Source: Thermoplasmatota archaeon (lineage in GTDB: Archaea > Thermoplasmatota > Thermoplasmata > Thermoplasmatales > Thermoplasmataceae). From it: DNA of 64,000 nucleotides. This document shows positions 36,053-45,027 of the stretch, one piece after another. The stretch is from contig JAMCUL010000004.1 in assembly GCA_023381355.1 (NCBI GenBank), forward strand, positions 1 through 64,000. The letters are read 5' to 3'. Under the pieces are notes generated by a model. It worked only from the letters and a program-made list of their open reading frames with translations, was not told the origin of the DNA and did not search any database. The translations under genes were made by a program, and so were the position numbers. The number at the start of each line of letters is the position of its first letter. Within the stretch, counting starts at the first letter, position 1.

Positions 36053-37199
36053 GGACATTTACGGTGAAATAAAGGAATTGAAGTCTGATGCTGGATGGCT
36101 CTATGCAGGACTTCCTAAATTCAGGTCACTCTTTGGGAGGGATTCAATAATATCCTCGCTTCAGCTTCTTGACTTTGATGATTCGATTGCAATCGAAACT
36201 TTGAAGATTTTGTCAGAGACTCAGGGAATTGTAAATGATAGGAAAACGTTTGAGGAGCCTGGAAAGATAATACATGAAATCCATGAACAATCAGAGGATT
36301 TGAATTTCAGGCAAAAGGAAGTAGAGTGGCTTGCCAGAGGGAGAAATTACTTCTCGATTGACAGCACTCCATTATATGTTATTCTACTGGTAGAAGAGAT
36401 GAAGAGAAGAAAGGAACTTATTCCCATCTTCAAGGAAAGTTTACTGGGAGCCATGAGATGGATTATCGACTATGGTTTGATTGGAAAATATATTTCTTAC
36501 AATAAGCCCCCCGATGGAAGTGGCCCTCAATCCATGAGCTGGAGAGATGGTATTGGGGATGTATTGAACAGGGTAACATCCCCTGTTTCGGTTATAGGTG
36601 TACAATCCTATACGTACGAGGCACTTAGTGAGGGATCAAGATTTATGGGTGGCACAGATCCTGAACAAAACCTGACCTACAGGATTAAGGGTATACTTTC
36701 TGCGCTGAAAGGACATATTTATGATGATTTTACCGATGAAGATGGAGATTTTCCCGGTATAGCTATAGGCGGAGATGGCGTTTTAAGCAAATCTATAACA
36801 AGTGAACCAGGACATTTAATATTTTCAGGAATTCTGGATCGAGAACATGAAAAAATCATCATAGATAGATTGTTTGAAGAGGATATGCTGACACAATATG
36901 GAATAAGAACCATGTCAAACAAGGATCCGTACTTTGATCAAAAAGCATACCAGAGAGGATCAATATGGCCTAATGATAACTGGATAATTGCATATGGACT
37001 CATGAAGAGAGGCTATAAAAATGAGTTTACAGACATCCGGAACCGAATGCTTGAATGCTCAGAGAAAATGGGCGGTTTACAGGAATTTATTGGGGTGGAC
37101 AGGGATGGCAATATCATCAACCCAGACAGGATGAGGATAAGACCGTGTTATCCCCAGGCTTGGGCAACTGGTTCAGAATATTATTTCAGAACACATTGA
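36027..37199 (+). CDS. Glycogen-debranching-type glycoside hydrolase
   Basis: A 390-residue protein that matches the catalytic (alpha/alpha)6 barrel of amylo-alpha-1,6-glucosidase-type enzymes. It opens with AGLPKFRSLFGRDSIISSLQLL (residues about 27-48), then EEPGKIIHE, SIDSTPLY (about 112-119), MSWRDG, and near the end the RGSIWPNDNW segment, which normally holds part of the active site. The N-terminal beta domain found in many family members is missing. No signal peptide, so it acts in the cytosol on sugars imported by the linked ABC transporter. Precise linkage cannot be predicted. Its start overlaps the ATPase gene; ATG 36033 is an alternative. Confidence 0.82.
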   Translation: MAMKRRKTEDIYGEIKELKSDAGWLYAGLPKFRSLFGRDSIISSLQLLDFDDSIAIETLKILSETQGIVNDRKTFEEPGKIIHEIHEQSEDLNFRQKEVEWLARGRNYFSIDSTPLYVILLVEEMKRRKELIPIFKESLLGAMRWIIDYGLIGKYISYNKPPDGSGPQSMSWRDGIGDVLNRVTSPVSVIGVQSYTYEALSEGSRFMGGTDPEQNLTYRIKGILSALKGHIYDDFTDEDGDFPGIAIGGDGVLSKSITSEPGHLIFSGILDREHEKIIIDRLFEEDMLTQYGIRTMSNKDPYFDQKAYQRGSIWPNDNWIIAYGLMKRGYKNEFTDIRNRMLECSEKMGGLQEFIGVDRDGNIINPDRMRIRPCYPQAWATGSEYYFRTH

Positions 37200-37314
37200 C
37201 AGAATGAAAATGATTAAGAAAATTTATCCTGTTGTACATAAGTGCCAATACAATTTAATGTTATAATTACCTGCTGCAAAGAATCTTATATAAAGTGGTT
37301 AAAAATTTTAGGGA

Positions 37315-38736
37315 TTATGATCCCTCTACAGGTGCGTACATCCCTGCTTCATAATTGTTCGCTACTGACTGACTATAGAATTCAACTAGATAGTTGTACA
37401 TGTCAGTATTGTAGTGAGTCATTAGCGCAGGTATCTGGGTATAACTTGTAACAGATCCACTTTCAATGATCTTCACCCAGGCTTTGTCCATAATTGTATT
37501 CCACTCACTTATCCACGAGACCGGACTTCTTAGGAATACTCCTCCATTGATAGCTGCGAGAGAAGTGTTGGCTACAGTATCATTGCTGGAGTACATCTTC
37601 ATTCCCAGTTTGGTTAGATTTACAGATCCGGGCCACTGATAATACATCATTGAATATGTATTGGAAGCAAGGCCGGTATAAGTTGCCCAGTATGATGTCT
37701 TGTAATCAGGTGAGAAATACGCACTTAAATTATATATATATTCCATAGCCTGAATATCTCCTGTATCATTGAACAGCATTGGATTTCCACCGAACTGCAC
37801 CATCCACTGATACATTTCAGTAGGTGTGCTTGCGCCACCGTGGCCCTGGAAATTAATCATTCCCTGACCATACTTCTTGTCAAGTGTCTTGGCGTCTGTC
37901 ATAAGTTGGGTATAGGTTGTTGGAACTTGTGATATTCCAGCGTTTTTGAGTGCTGTATAATCTACCCAGACAAGTGGTATATTAACCAATTGAGTAAGGA
38001 AGTAAACACCACCGAAAACCTGTGTTTCGTAATTGTTCAGGTTCGTTATGGTGCTGATGGTGCCTTCCCCTGCAGTAATTGTTGTTGGGTTAATTCTTGC
38101 AAGGTAGCCATCGTAAAACAAAACTCCCACATCAAGATTATCTATTGTCATAACCACATTGGCACGAGAATTGCTTGTAACTAATGAAGATACTTCTTCC
38201 ACGATTGAAGATGCTGTTATGAAACTGACCTGCACATTTATGTTCGGGTACGTCTTCTCAAAATTACTTATTACCCCACTAACATATGACTGATCTGCAG
38301 CACTCATACTTGTATAGTAGGAGACAGTTACAGTTGCGTTAGATGGACTGTATATGCTGGGTACACTGGAACTGGGTGTGCTTGTGTATGAACCCTTATC
38401 CACCGGTATGAAGCCTGTTGCTGCTTCGCAATTCTTCTGCACCAGAGGATTCATAAGATATGCCATCAACTGGGCTGATGCAGGAGGTGCAGATCCACCC
38501 TTCATCTCAGCAATGACGCATCCACCAAGAAGGTGCTCCGAATTCGCTGGGCCACTCACTCCCGTATATACATAAAGCTGCTGGTTAGATGTTGATGTAG
38601 ATGGTGCTACTAGATTCTTATAATCCAGCCCTACAAAAGTACCAACCAAGACTACAACAATAGCCACAGCAATTATGCCGATCAGGAGATTCTTATTTCC
38701 TTTTTTCGGTTCTACTGGTTTTTCCATTTCGATCAA
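37315..38736 (-). CDS. ABC solute-binding protein with relocated C-lobe segment
   Basis: A 473-residue membrane-anchored sugar-binding protein: a short basic N-terminus, one helix (17-37), then the extracellular part. Residues 52-119 look like the C-lobe stretch that family 1 binding proteins have near the end (LLGGCVIAEMK, then LMAYLMNPLVQ, then TGFIPV). The usual N-lobe beginning (ATVTVSYYTSMSAADQ, 134-149) follows only after a Ser/Pro/Thr linker. At residues 380-381 (LTKLGMK to MYSSND) the expected C-lobe stretch is missing. It therefore reads as a segment moved from inside the C-lobe to the N-terminus. Start TTG 38736, or ATG 38727. It faces the permease operon tail to tail. Confidence 0.85.
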   Translation of the reverse strand: MIEMEKPVEPKKGNKNLLIGIIAVAIVVVLVGTFVGLDYKNLVAPSTSTSNQQLYVYTGVSGPANSEHLLGGCVIAEMKGGSAPPASAQLMAYLMNPLVQKNCEAATGFIPVDKGSYTSTPSSSVPSIYSPSNATVTVSYYTSMSAADQSYVSGVISNFEKTYPNINVQVSFITASSIVEEVSSLVTSNSRANVVMTIDNLDVGVLFYDGYLARINPTTITAGEGTISTITNLNNYETQVFGGVYFLTQLVNIPLVWVDYTALKNAGISQVPTTYTQLMTDAKTLDKKYGQGMINFQGHGGASTPTEMYQWMVQFGGNPMLFNDTGDIQAMEYIYNLSAYFSPDYKTSYWATYTGLASNTYSMMYYQWPGSVNLTKLGMKMYSSNDTVANTSLAAINGGVFLRSPVSWISEWNTIMDKAWVKIIESGSVTSYTQIPALMTHYNTDMYNYLVEFYSQSVANNYEAGMYAPVEGS

Positions 38737-38738
38737 AT

Positions 38739-38817
38739 ATCAATACTAAATCATAATATTATAACCTTTTGATTAGTTATAAATATTTGGTTTTTTTATA
38801 ATACTAATTGTAGTATT
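38739..38817 (-). promoter_or_regulatory. Promoter of the solute-binding gene with AATACTA operator repeats
   Basis: AATACTA-ATTG-TAGTATT is a perfect inverted repeat at 38800-38817. A further copy, ATCAATACTAAA, lies at 38739-38750 near the predicted start of transcription. TATA-like sequences read on the minus strand at about 38757-38766 and 38776-38784 lie between them. The layout suits a sugar-responsive regulator acting from both sides of the promoter; which protein binds is unknown. Confidence 0.45.
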
Positions 38818-39207
38818 GATTTATTTATAAAAGTTAACTGAAATCTTCCCAGCATCCATTCTTAATGAATTCTATACATGTTCCTAATGAAAGAGTACCC
38901 GAAAAAAAATACATGAAAACTGAGACAGAGTAGCAATATCCACATGCAACTTGATTCTCAATAGAAACCCTCTACTATAGAGTTAATAGCTCGATCCCTT
39001 GCATATTTAGAAATGTTTGAAATTAAGTTGAACTTCATTAGGAAGAGAATAGAAACCACTATAGGATTTTCATCCGGATTAACCAAACACTTAGATTCTC
39101 AACTGCTTAAATTGGAAAACCTATTATAACCAATACAAATTACCTACCAAAGACTTTAATAAATTAAAACCTTTAACGGTTTGATTTAATAGTCGAAAGG
39201 TGAAAAA
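38818..39207. other. AT-rich gap upstream of the EF1A operon
   Basis: About 390 bases without a supported gene. The EF1A promoter is probably TTTAATAAATT near 39156-39167, and the AAAGGTGAAAAA ribosome site leads into the ATG at 39208. AACC-TTTAAC-GGTT at about 39169-39182 is a small inverted repeat. Confidence 0.4.
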
Positions 39208-40482
39208 ATGGCAGCACAGAAACCACATATAAATTTGGTTACAATAGGTCACGTTGACCATGGTAAGTCTACGTTGGTAGGAAGATTGCTCTATGAACAC
39301 GGTGAGATACCTCAGCACATCATAGATGATTATAAAAAACAGGCAGAGGAGAAAGGTAAAGCTACCTTTGAATTTGCGTGGGTGATGGATAGATACAAAG
39401 AGGAGAGAGAAAGAGGAGTAACTATTGACCTCTCACACAGAAAGTTTGAGACAGATAAGTTCTATTTCACCATAATTGATGCGCCCGGGCACAGGGATTT
39501 CGTCAAGAATATGATTACAGGAACAAGCCAGGCAGATGCAGCAATGCTTGTAGTTTCTGCAAGAGATGGTGAAGGAATAATGGCCCAGACTAGGGAGCAT
39601 GCTTTTCTTGCTAAAACTCTTGGTGTTCAGCAGCTTATTGTCCTTGTTAACAAGATGGATGCAACCCAGCCTCCATACAGTGAAAAGAGGTTCAATGAGG
39701 TAAAAGAGCAGGTTGAGAAATTCCTTCTATCCGTTGGATACAAGACCTACCCCATTATCCCGATCAGCGGATATAAGGGAGATAACATTGTTAAGAAGTC
39801 AGAAAACATGCCCTGGTACAAAGGCACTACCCTGCTTGAGGCCCTTGAATCGCTTAAGGTTCCAGAGAAACCAACATCAAAACCACTCAGACTTCCAATA
39901 CAGGACGTCTATTCAATCACAGGAATAGGAACTGTTCCTGTGGGAAGGGTTGAGACTGGAATCATTAAGCCAGGAGATAAAGTAATATTCATGCCTGCAA
40001 ACAAGCAGGGTGAAGTGAAAAGTGTTGAAATGCACCACGAGAATATGGCCCAGGCCGAGCCTGGAGATAACATAGGATTCAATGTCAGGGGAATCGCTAA
40101 AAACGATGTCAAGAGAGGTGACGTTTGCGGACCTTTGAATTCCCCACCAACAGTTGCAAAATCCTTCACTGCGCAGATCGTTGTCCTAAATCACCCGAGT
40201 GTTATCGCTGCTGGATATAAACCAGTATTCCACGTGCATACTACACAGGTAGCCTGCAGATTTGAAGAAATAATAAAAACAATAAATCCAAAAGATGGAA
40301 CAACCAAGGAGGCAAATCCACAGTTCATCAAGACCGGTGATATAGCTGTAGTCAAGGTTGTGCCTGACAAACCCATGGTAATCGAGAAGGTATCTGAGTT
40401 TCCCCAGCTGGGAAGGTTTGCAATAAGAGATATGGGTCAAACCGTTGCAGCTGGCCTCTGTCAGGATGTAGAGTCAAAGTAA
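39208..40482 (+). CDS. tuf: Translation elongation factor 1-alpha
   Basis: GTPase that delivers aminoacyl-tRNA to the ribosome. G1 GHVDHGKST (14-22), G3 DAPGH, G4 NKMD and the following EF-Tu beta-barrel domains are all present; length 424 is usual for archaea. The ribosome site AGGTGA is five bases before ATG. It heads a tight operon with S10 (nine-base gap to the chosen start) and EF2. Confidence 0.98.
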   Translation: MAAQKPHINLVTIGHVDHGKSTLVGRLLYEHGEIPQHIIDDYKKQAEEKGKATFEFAWVMDRYKEERERGVTIDLSHRKFETDKFYFTIIDAPGHRDFVKNMITGTSQADAAMLVVSARDGEGIMAQTREHAFLAKTLGVQQLIVLVNKMDATQPPYSEKRFNEVKEQVEKFLLSVGYKTYPIIPISGYKGDNIVKKSENMPWYKGTTLLEALESLKVPEKPTSKPLRLPIQDVYSITGIGTVPVGRVETGIIKPGDKVIFMPANKQGEVKSVEMHHENMAQAEPGDNIGFNVRGIAKNDVKRGDVCGPLNSPPTVAKSFTAQIVVLNHPSVIAAGYKPVFHVHTTQVACRFEEIIKTINPKDGTTKEANPQFIKTGDIAVVKVVPDKPMVIEKVSEFPQLGRFAIRDMGQTVAAGLCQDVESK

Positions 40483-40492
40483 GGTGAATCTG

Positions 40493-40807
40493 ATGGTTTC
40501 ATACAGGGCTAGGATATCTCTGAGCGGAACGGATCATAAAGTAGTTGATGACGTGTGCAAGGAGATAAAGGGAATAGCAGAAAGAACGGGAGTAGAAATT
40601 CACGGCCCTGTACCTCTACCAACCAAGAGGCTGGTTGTTCCGGTAAGGAAGAGCCCTGATGGTGAAGGTTCTCCGACCTGGGACAGATGGGAAATGAGGG
40701 TACACAAAAGGTTGATCGATATCGATGGTGATGAGAGAACCCTTAAGCAGGTTATGAAGATATCGATACCTGATGGTGTCCAGATAGAGATACAGATGAA
40801 AAATTAA
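40493..40807 (+). CDS. rps10: 30S ribosomal protein S10
   Basis: uS10 of the small subunit, 104 residues from ATG 40493. [17 protein letters not shown]-type N-terminus and the loop [33 protein letters not shown] are diagnostic. I prefer ATG 40493 to the GTG at 40484 because GGTGA (40483-40487) is then exactly five bases upstream. EF1A-S10 linkage is a standard archaeal arrangement. Confidence 0.97.
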   Translation: MVSYRARISLSGTDHKVVDDVCKEIKGIAERTGVEIHGPVPLPTKRLVVPVRKSPDGEGSPTWDRWEMRVHKRLIDIDGDERTLKQVMKISIPDGVQIEIQMKN

Positions 40808-40839
40808 TTTTTATTTTTACATTTAAGAGAGTGAGTTTT

Positions 40840-43041
40840 ATGGGTCGAAAGGAAGATAATATTGCAAAGGCAAGTTTGCTTGTCAACAAATCAGAAAGTA
40901 TAAGGAATATAGGTATTGCAGCACATATTGATCACGGGAAAACAACTCTTAGCGATAACCTGATCGCTGGGGCTGGAATGATGAGCGAGGATCTGGCAGG
41001 AAAGCAGCTTATGCTGGATTATGATGAGCAAGAACAGGCAAGGGGTATTACAATAAATGCTGCTAATGCATCAATGGTACATTCGGTTGATGGAAGAGAT
41101 TACCTGATTAATCTTATCGATACTCCAGGTCACGTCGATTTCGGTGGAGACGTAACCAGGGCTATGAGGGCTGTGGATGGGTGCATAATAGTCGTTGATT
41201 CTGTTGAGGGCGTAATGCCTCAGACAGAGACCGTTATCAGACAGGCACTTAAGGAATATGTTAAACCAGTTCTCTTTATCAACAAGGTTGACAGGCTGAT
41301 AAATGAACTTAAACTGAATGGGGATGAGATGCAGAAGAAGTTTATCAAGATAATAAATGATGTAAACAGGCTTCTGAACAAATACGCCCCTGAGGTATTC
41401 AGAAAGGACTGGCAGCTCAACGTTGCTGATGGAAAAGTTGCTTTCGGTTCAGCTTATCACAACTGGGCAATTTCAGTTCCTGCAATGAAAACTTATGGAG
41501 TTAATTTCAACGATATTGTCAATTTGGTAAGAGGAGAAAAACAGAAAGAACTCGCAAAGAAGGCTCCTCTGCATAAGATTATCCTCAATATGGTGGTACA
41601 TCATCTTCCAGATCCAAAACAGGCGCAGGCATACAGGATACCAAATATATGGAAAGGTGATCTTGAGAGTCCAGTTGGGAAGGCAATGACCTCATGTGAT
41701 GGTCAGGGACCACTCTCGATGATGATAGTCAAAATAATTGTAGATCCGCATGCTGGTGAGATTGCCGTAGGAAGGGTTTTCAGTGGAACACTCTCGAAGG
41801 GGCAGGAACTCTATATTAACGCAGCTGCCGGAAAATTCAAGATTCAAACACTTGCAATGATGGTTGGTCCGGACAGAATCCAGGTCGATTCAATTGCAGC
41901 AGGCAATATAGCTGCAGTTATAGGTCTTAAAAGTGCTATTGCAGGATCTACCGTGTCAGTAGCTTCAGACATGGAGCCATTTGAACCTATGACACACTAC
42001 ACTGATCCGGTTGTAACGCTTGCTATTGAGGCAAAACATACATCTGATCTTCCAAAACTTATTGAGGTCCTAAAAACAGTTTCAAAGGCTGATCCATCCA
42101 TACAGATCAACATAAATCAGGAAACCGGAGAACACCTAATATCTGGTATGGGAGAACTGCATCTGGAAGTCACATTATACAGGATCAAAAACGACTATAA
42201 GATAGATGTCTCAACCTCAGACCCTATAGTTGTATACAGGGAAACTGTGGAAAGAGTCGGAGGACCCTTTGAGGGTAAATCCCCAAATAAACATAACAGG
42301 TTTTATTTCAAAGTGGAGCCACTTAATGAGGAAGTCGTTGACCTGATAAAGGAAGGCACACTACCTCAGGGAGAAAAATTCAAGGATAAGAAAACGATAA
42401 TTGAGGTTCTGCAAAAGAACGGCATCGACAGAGATACTGCAAAGGGGATCGTTAGCGTTACAGGAGAAAATATATTCTTTGATGTTACAAAAGGAATCCA
42501 GTACCTTGATGAGACCATGGAATTACTCATTGAATCATTCAAGGAAGTTATATCGAAGGGCCCACTTGCAAACGAGGGAGTTACCCACGTGAAAGCATCA
42601 CTGGTTGATGCAAAGCTCCATGAGGATAGTATTCACAGGGGTCCAGCTCAGGTCATTCCAGCCGGGAGGAATTCGCTTTATGGCGCCATGTGCCAGGGAA
42701 AGAGGATTTTAATGGAACCGGTACAGAAGGTTTTCATTAACGTTCCGCAAGAAATAATGGGCTCTGTCACAAATGAGATTCAGCAGAGAAGAGGTGTTGT
42801 TGAAGAAATGAACCTTGAAGGTGACGATATGGTAATTGTGGCCAAAGTCCCTGTTTCCGGTATGTTTGGATTTGCTTCGGCAATAAGAAGTGCCACAGGG
42901 GGAAAGGTATTGTGGAGTTCAGAAAACTCAGGGTACCAGAAAGTTCCGCCAGAGTTACAGAAAGACGTGGTGGCCAAGATCAGGACCAGGAAGGGGCTTA
43001 AACCAGAACCATACGATGAGGCTTACTACTCATCTCTATAA
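40840..43041 (+). CDS. fusA: Translation elongation factor 2
   Basis: GTPase that drives translocation. G1 AHIDHGKTT, G3 DTPGH and G4 NKVDR are in the N-terminal domain. Domain IV carries LHEDSIHRGPAQ; the second His (H599 counted from ATG 40840) is the residue converted to diphthamide in archaea and eukaryotes. Length 733 is typical. A GTG nine bases earlier is in frame but overlaps the likely ribosome site. It follows S10 by 32 bases, with its own weak AT-rich promoter possible. Confidence 0.98.
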   Translation: MGRKEDNIAKASLLVNKSESIRNIGIAAHIDHGKTTLSDNLIAGAGMMSEDLAGKQLMLDYDEQEQARGITINAANASMVHSVDGRDYLINLIDTPGHVDFGGDVTRAMRAVDGCIIVVDSVEGVMPQTETVIRQALKEYVKPVLFINKVDRLINELKLNGDEMQKKFIKIINDVNRLLNKYAPEVFRKDWQLNVADGKVAFGSAYHNWAISVPAMKTYGVNFNDIVNLVRGEKQKELAKKAPLHKIILNMVVHHLPDPKQAQAYRIPNIWKGDLESPVGKAMTSCDGQGPLSMMIVKIIVDPHAGEIAVGRVFSGTLSKGQELYINAAAGKFKIQTLAMMVGPDRIQVDSIAAGNIAAVIGLKSAIAGSTVSVASDMEPFEPMTHYTDPVVTLAIEAKHTSDLPKLIEVLKTVSKADPSIQININQETGEHLISGMGELHLEVTLYRIKNDYKIDVSTSDPIVVYRETVERVGGPFEGKSPNKHNRFYFKVEPLNEEVVDLIKEGTLPQGEKFKDKKTIIEVLQKNGIDRDTAKGIVSVTGENIFFDVTKGIQYLDETMELLIESFKEVISKGPLANEGVTHVKASLVDAKLHEDSIHRGPAQVIPAGRNSLYGAMCQGKRILMEPVQKVFINVPQEIMGSVTNEIQQRRGVVEEMNLEGDDMVIVAKVPVSGMFGFASAIRSATGGKVLWSSENSGYQKVPPELQKDVVAKIRTRKGLKPEPYDEAYYSSL

Positions 43042-43070
43042 TTTTTTATTTTACGAAACAATTCCACTAA

Positions 43071-44117
43071 ATGGTTTTAACTGAAGTTGTTTGTTCAAAT
43101 TGTGGGTCACTGAGGGAAAATGGTGAGATAACCTGCAATGCTTGTGGATCTCCTTTCATCATCAGGGTGAACTTTGAGTACAGGGAGAAGTTGATTGAAA
43201 ATTTTCCATATATTTCAAGATATCTGGTAGGCCTGAATTCAGATTCTCCAGTTGAAAATGTCGGGGAAACGCTTATCAAGAGTGTGTTTTACACTCCAAC
43301 ACTTTCTTATAAAGATATAGGAATGAATAATTTATTCTCATATCTTGTGGGAAAGAAAGTGGTTGAGAAGGGCGACCATGTGTCAGAAGATTCGTCAGGT
43401 AATGCAGGGGCTTCGTTCGCATTGTTTTGTAAGATGGCTTCCCTGAATTCTGAAGTTTTCGTTTCGAAGACTGCAAATCCCGTCAAGATCAATCAGATAA
43501 GATCATATGGAGCTAGGATACACACTGTCGAAGGAAGCAGGGAGGAAGTAGAGATTATGGCAAGGAACTCAGGTTTCTTGTATCTCGGTCATCAGTACTG
43601 GCCAGAGTTTTATGACGGTTTCAGAAACATTTCATATGGCATATTCCAGAATATGAGAAATCTTCCAAGCAGGATTTATATCCCATTTTCGACGGGAACC
43701 CTCTATCTCGGTATATATATGGGATTCAAGCACCTACTGGACTCTGGAAGGATAATGGAGATTCCAAGACTTATTGCAGTACAGCCCAAGAAGGCCTGTG
43801 GTATGTACAACCTGATAAAGGGAACAAACTATCTGAGGGAGAATTCAATTGCGGATGCCCTCACCGGGGTAATCCCATTAAGATCCAGACTGTTGAGAGA
43901 AGTTATTTCGAACCACGGTGATGTTGTTATTGTTGAGGAAGGTGACATTATAAAGGCTAGAAATGATCTTCTTCATAGTGGGATCGATACGGAATACAGT
44001 TCTGCCATAGCATTTTCTGCTGCAAAGTATGATAAACCTGATCAGGAAAAACTTGTTATCCTAACAGGTCATGGCATTAAGAATAATTTTACATCTTCTC
44101 AGGCTTCTGCCTTATGA
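43071..44117 (+). CDS. thrC: Threonine-synthase-like PLP enzyme
   Basis: A 348-residue fold-type II PLP enzyme. An N-terminal zinc ribbon (C8, C11, C22, C25) precedes the PLP lysine K81 in TLSYKDIG and the phosphate-contact segment EDSSGNAGAS (about 105-114); a glycine-rich FSTGTLY loop follows in place of the usual SGTG-type sequence. The build matches archaeal threonine synthases, but it is some 40 residues shorter and the last loop is altered, so activity on a different phospho-amino acid is possible. It follows EF2 by 29 bases and overlaps the convergent OsmC gene by 19 bases. Confidence 0.8.
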   Translation: MVLTEVVCSNCGSLRENGEITCNACGSPFIIRVNFEYREKLIENFPYISRYLVGLNSDSPVENVGETLIKSVFYTPTLSYKDIGMNNLFSYLVGKKVVEKGDHVSEDSSGNAGASFALFCKMASLNSEVFVSKTANPVKINQIRSYGARIHTVEGSREEVEIMARNSGFLYLGHQYWPEFYDGFRNISYGIFQNMRNLPSRIYIPFSTGTLYLGIYMGFKHLLDSGRIMEIPRLIAVQPKKACGMYNLIKGTNYLRENSIADALTGVIPLRSRLLREVISNHGDVVIVEEGDIIKARNDLLHSGIDTEYSSAIAFSAAKYDKPDQEKLVILTGHGIKNNFTSSQASAL

Positions 44118-44533
44118 ACAAGTTTTTCCCCATTAAGGGTAATAGAATACGTCAGATGTGTGCCCCCTCTTTTTGCGAGTATCGACACACTGCAGTAGCG
44201 TTCAAGGGATAGAGTAACAGCCCTCTTCGCATTTTCGTCTGAAAAATCGCCTTCCATGATGTAATGGATGTTCACATCCTTCAAAGTCTTCGGTTCTAGC
44301 TCTTCACGCTCTGCCTCAACCTCGACCTTGTATGATTTTATATTTTTTCGCATTCTTGTAAGGATAAGAACTACATCTGCTGAGGAACATCCTCCCATTG
44401 CGTATACAAGAAGTTCAGTTGGAGAGATTCGCGTTGTTCTTTCCAGCAAAGGATCTTTCATTATGAGCGTATCCATGCCCTTCTCATCGCTTACAAAACC
44501 GTTTCCGGGCTCATAATGAAAAGATACCTTCAT
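44099..44533 (-). CDS. OsmC/Ohr-family thiol peroxidase-like protein
   Basis: A 144-residue OsmC-fold protein. The two redox cysteines are at C49 (GGCSSADV) and C113 (ERYCSVS), and the helix with ISPTELLVYAMGGC is characteristic. Members reduce organic hydroperoxides. It is the last gene of an operon with DUF1641 and a sulfide-quinone-reductase-like protein; the start ATG overlaps the DUF1641 stop by four bases. Related OsmC proteins occur beside sulfur-handling genes, which fits a role with persulfides, though this is inference. Confidence 0.9.
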   Translation of the reverse strand: MKVSFHYEPGNGFVSDEKGMDTLIMKDPLLERTTRISPTELLVYAMGGCSSADVVLILTRMRKNIKSYKVEVEAEREELEPKTLKDVNIHYIMEGDFSDENAKRAVTLSLERYCSVSILAKRGGTHLTYSITLNGEKLVHKAEA

Positions 44534-45018
44534 TCTCCTTCGCCCCTGTCAACTCTTTTCAACATGGCGCCAAGCACCTTTAGGGCGTTAAGTATTGCGG
44601 TTAGCCCTGCCGCAATTTCCGGATCCTTGAGAACACCCATGAGTCTCAGAAGTGAGAAATTCTCAGGTTTTTTTGCTCCATCAACCATAGATTCCCATAG
44701 TTCATCGCTGTTGTACAGAATTGTAGATATACTTTCCTGAGAAGTCTTGCTCGAAACCGATGCCATCAGAGCCACTATCAGATTAATAAGGTTTATTCCT
44801 CCTTTGTGGAATTCTGGTTGGTCCGCTGTCTGAATAATCATTGCAGGATTTCCCGGTATAAACTGTTCCGCAAGCTTTTGTATTGCTTCCAGGTCGGCTG
44901 AATCCTTCAGCATCTTTACCAGGTTCAGCAGGGCAAGCATACTCTTGTCGTCCTCCATAAGTTCCCTTATTGCCAGTTCAATCTGATCATTTTCACCATT
45001 TTCCTTGTTTTCTACCAT
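44530..45018 (-). CDS. DUF1641 protein
   Basis: A 162-residue, mostly helical protein of the DUF1641 group, with an acidic N-terminus, a central hydrophobic helix (GGINLINLIVALMASVSS, about 73-90) and a GLTAILNALKVLGAM helix at the C-terminus. DUF1641 genes commonly sit beside sulfide-quinone reductases in archaea and bacteria, and the protein is thought to help membrane attachment or interaction; its activity is not known. Same arrangement here, ten bases after the oxidoreductase gene. Confidence 0.8.
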   Translation of the reverse strand: MVENKENGENDQIELAIRELMEDDKSMLALLNLVKMLKDSADLEAIQKLAEQFIPGNPAMIIQTADQPEFHKGGINLINLIVALMASVSSKTSQESISTILYNSDELWESMVDGAKKPENFSLLRLMGVLKDPEIAAGLTAILNALKVLGAMLKRVDRGEGE

Positions 45019-45027
45019 TTTTTCACC

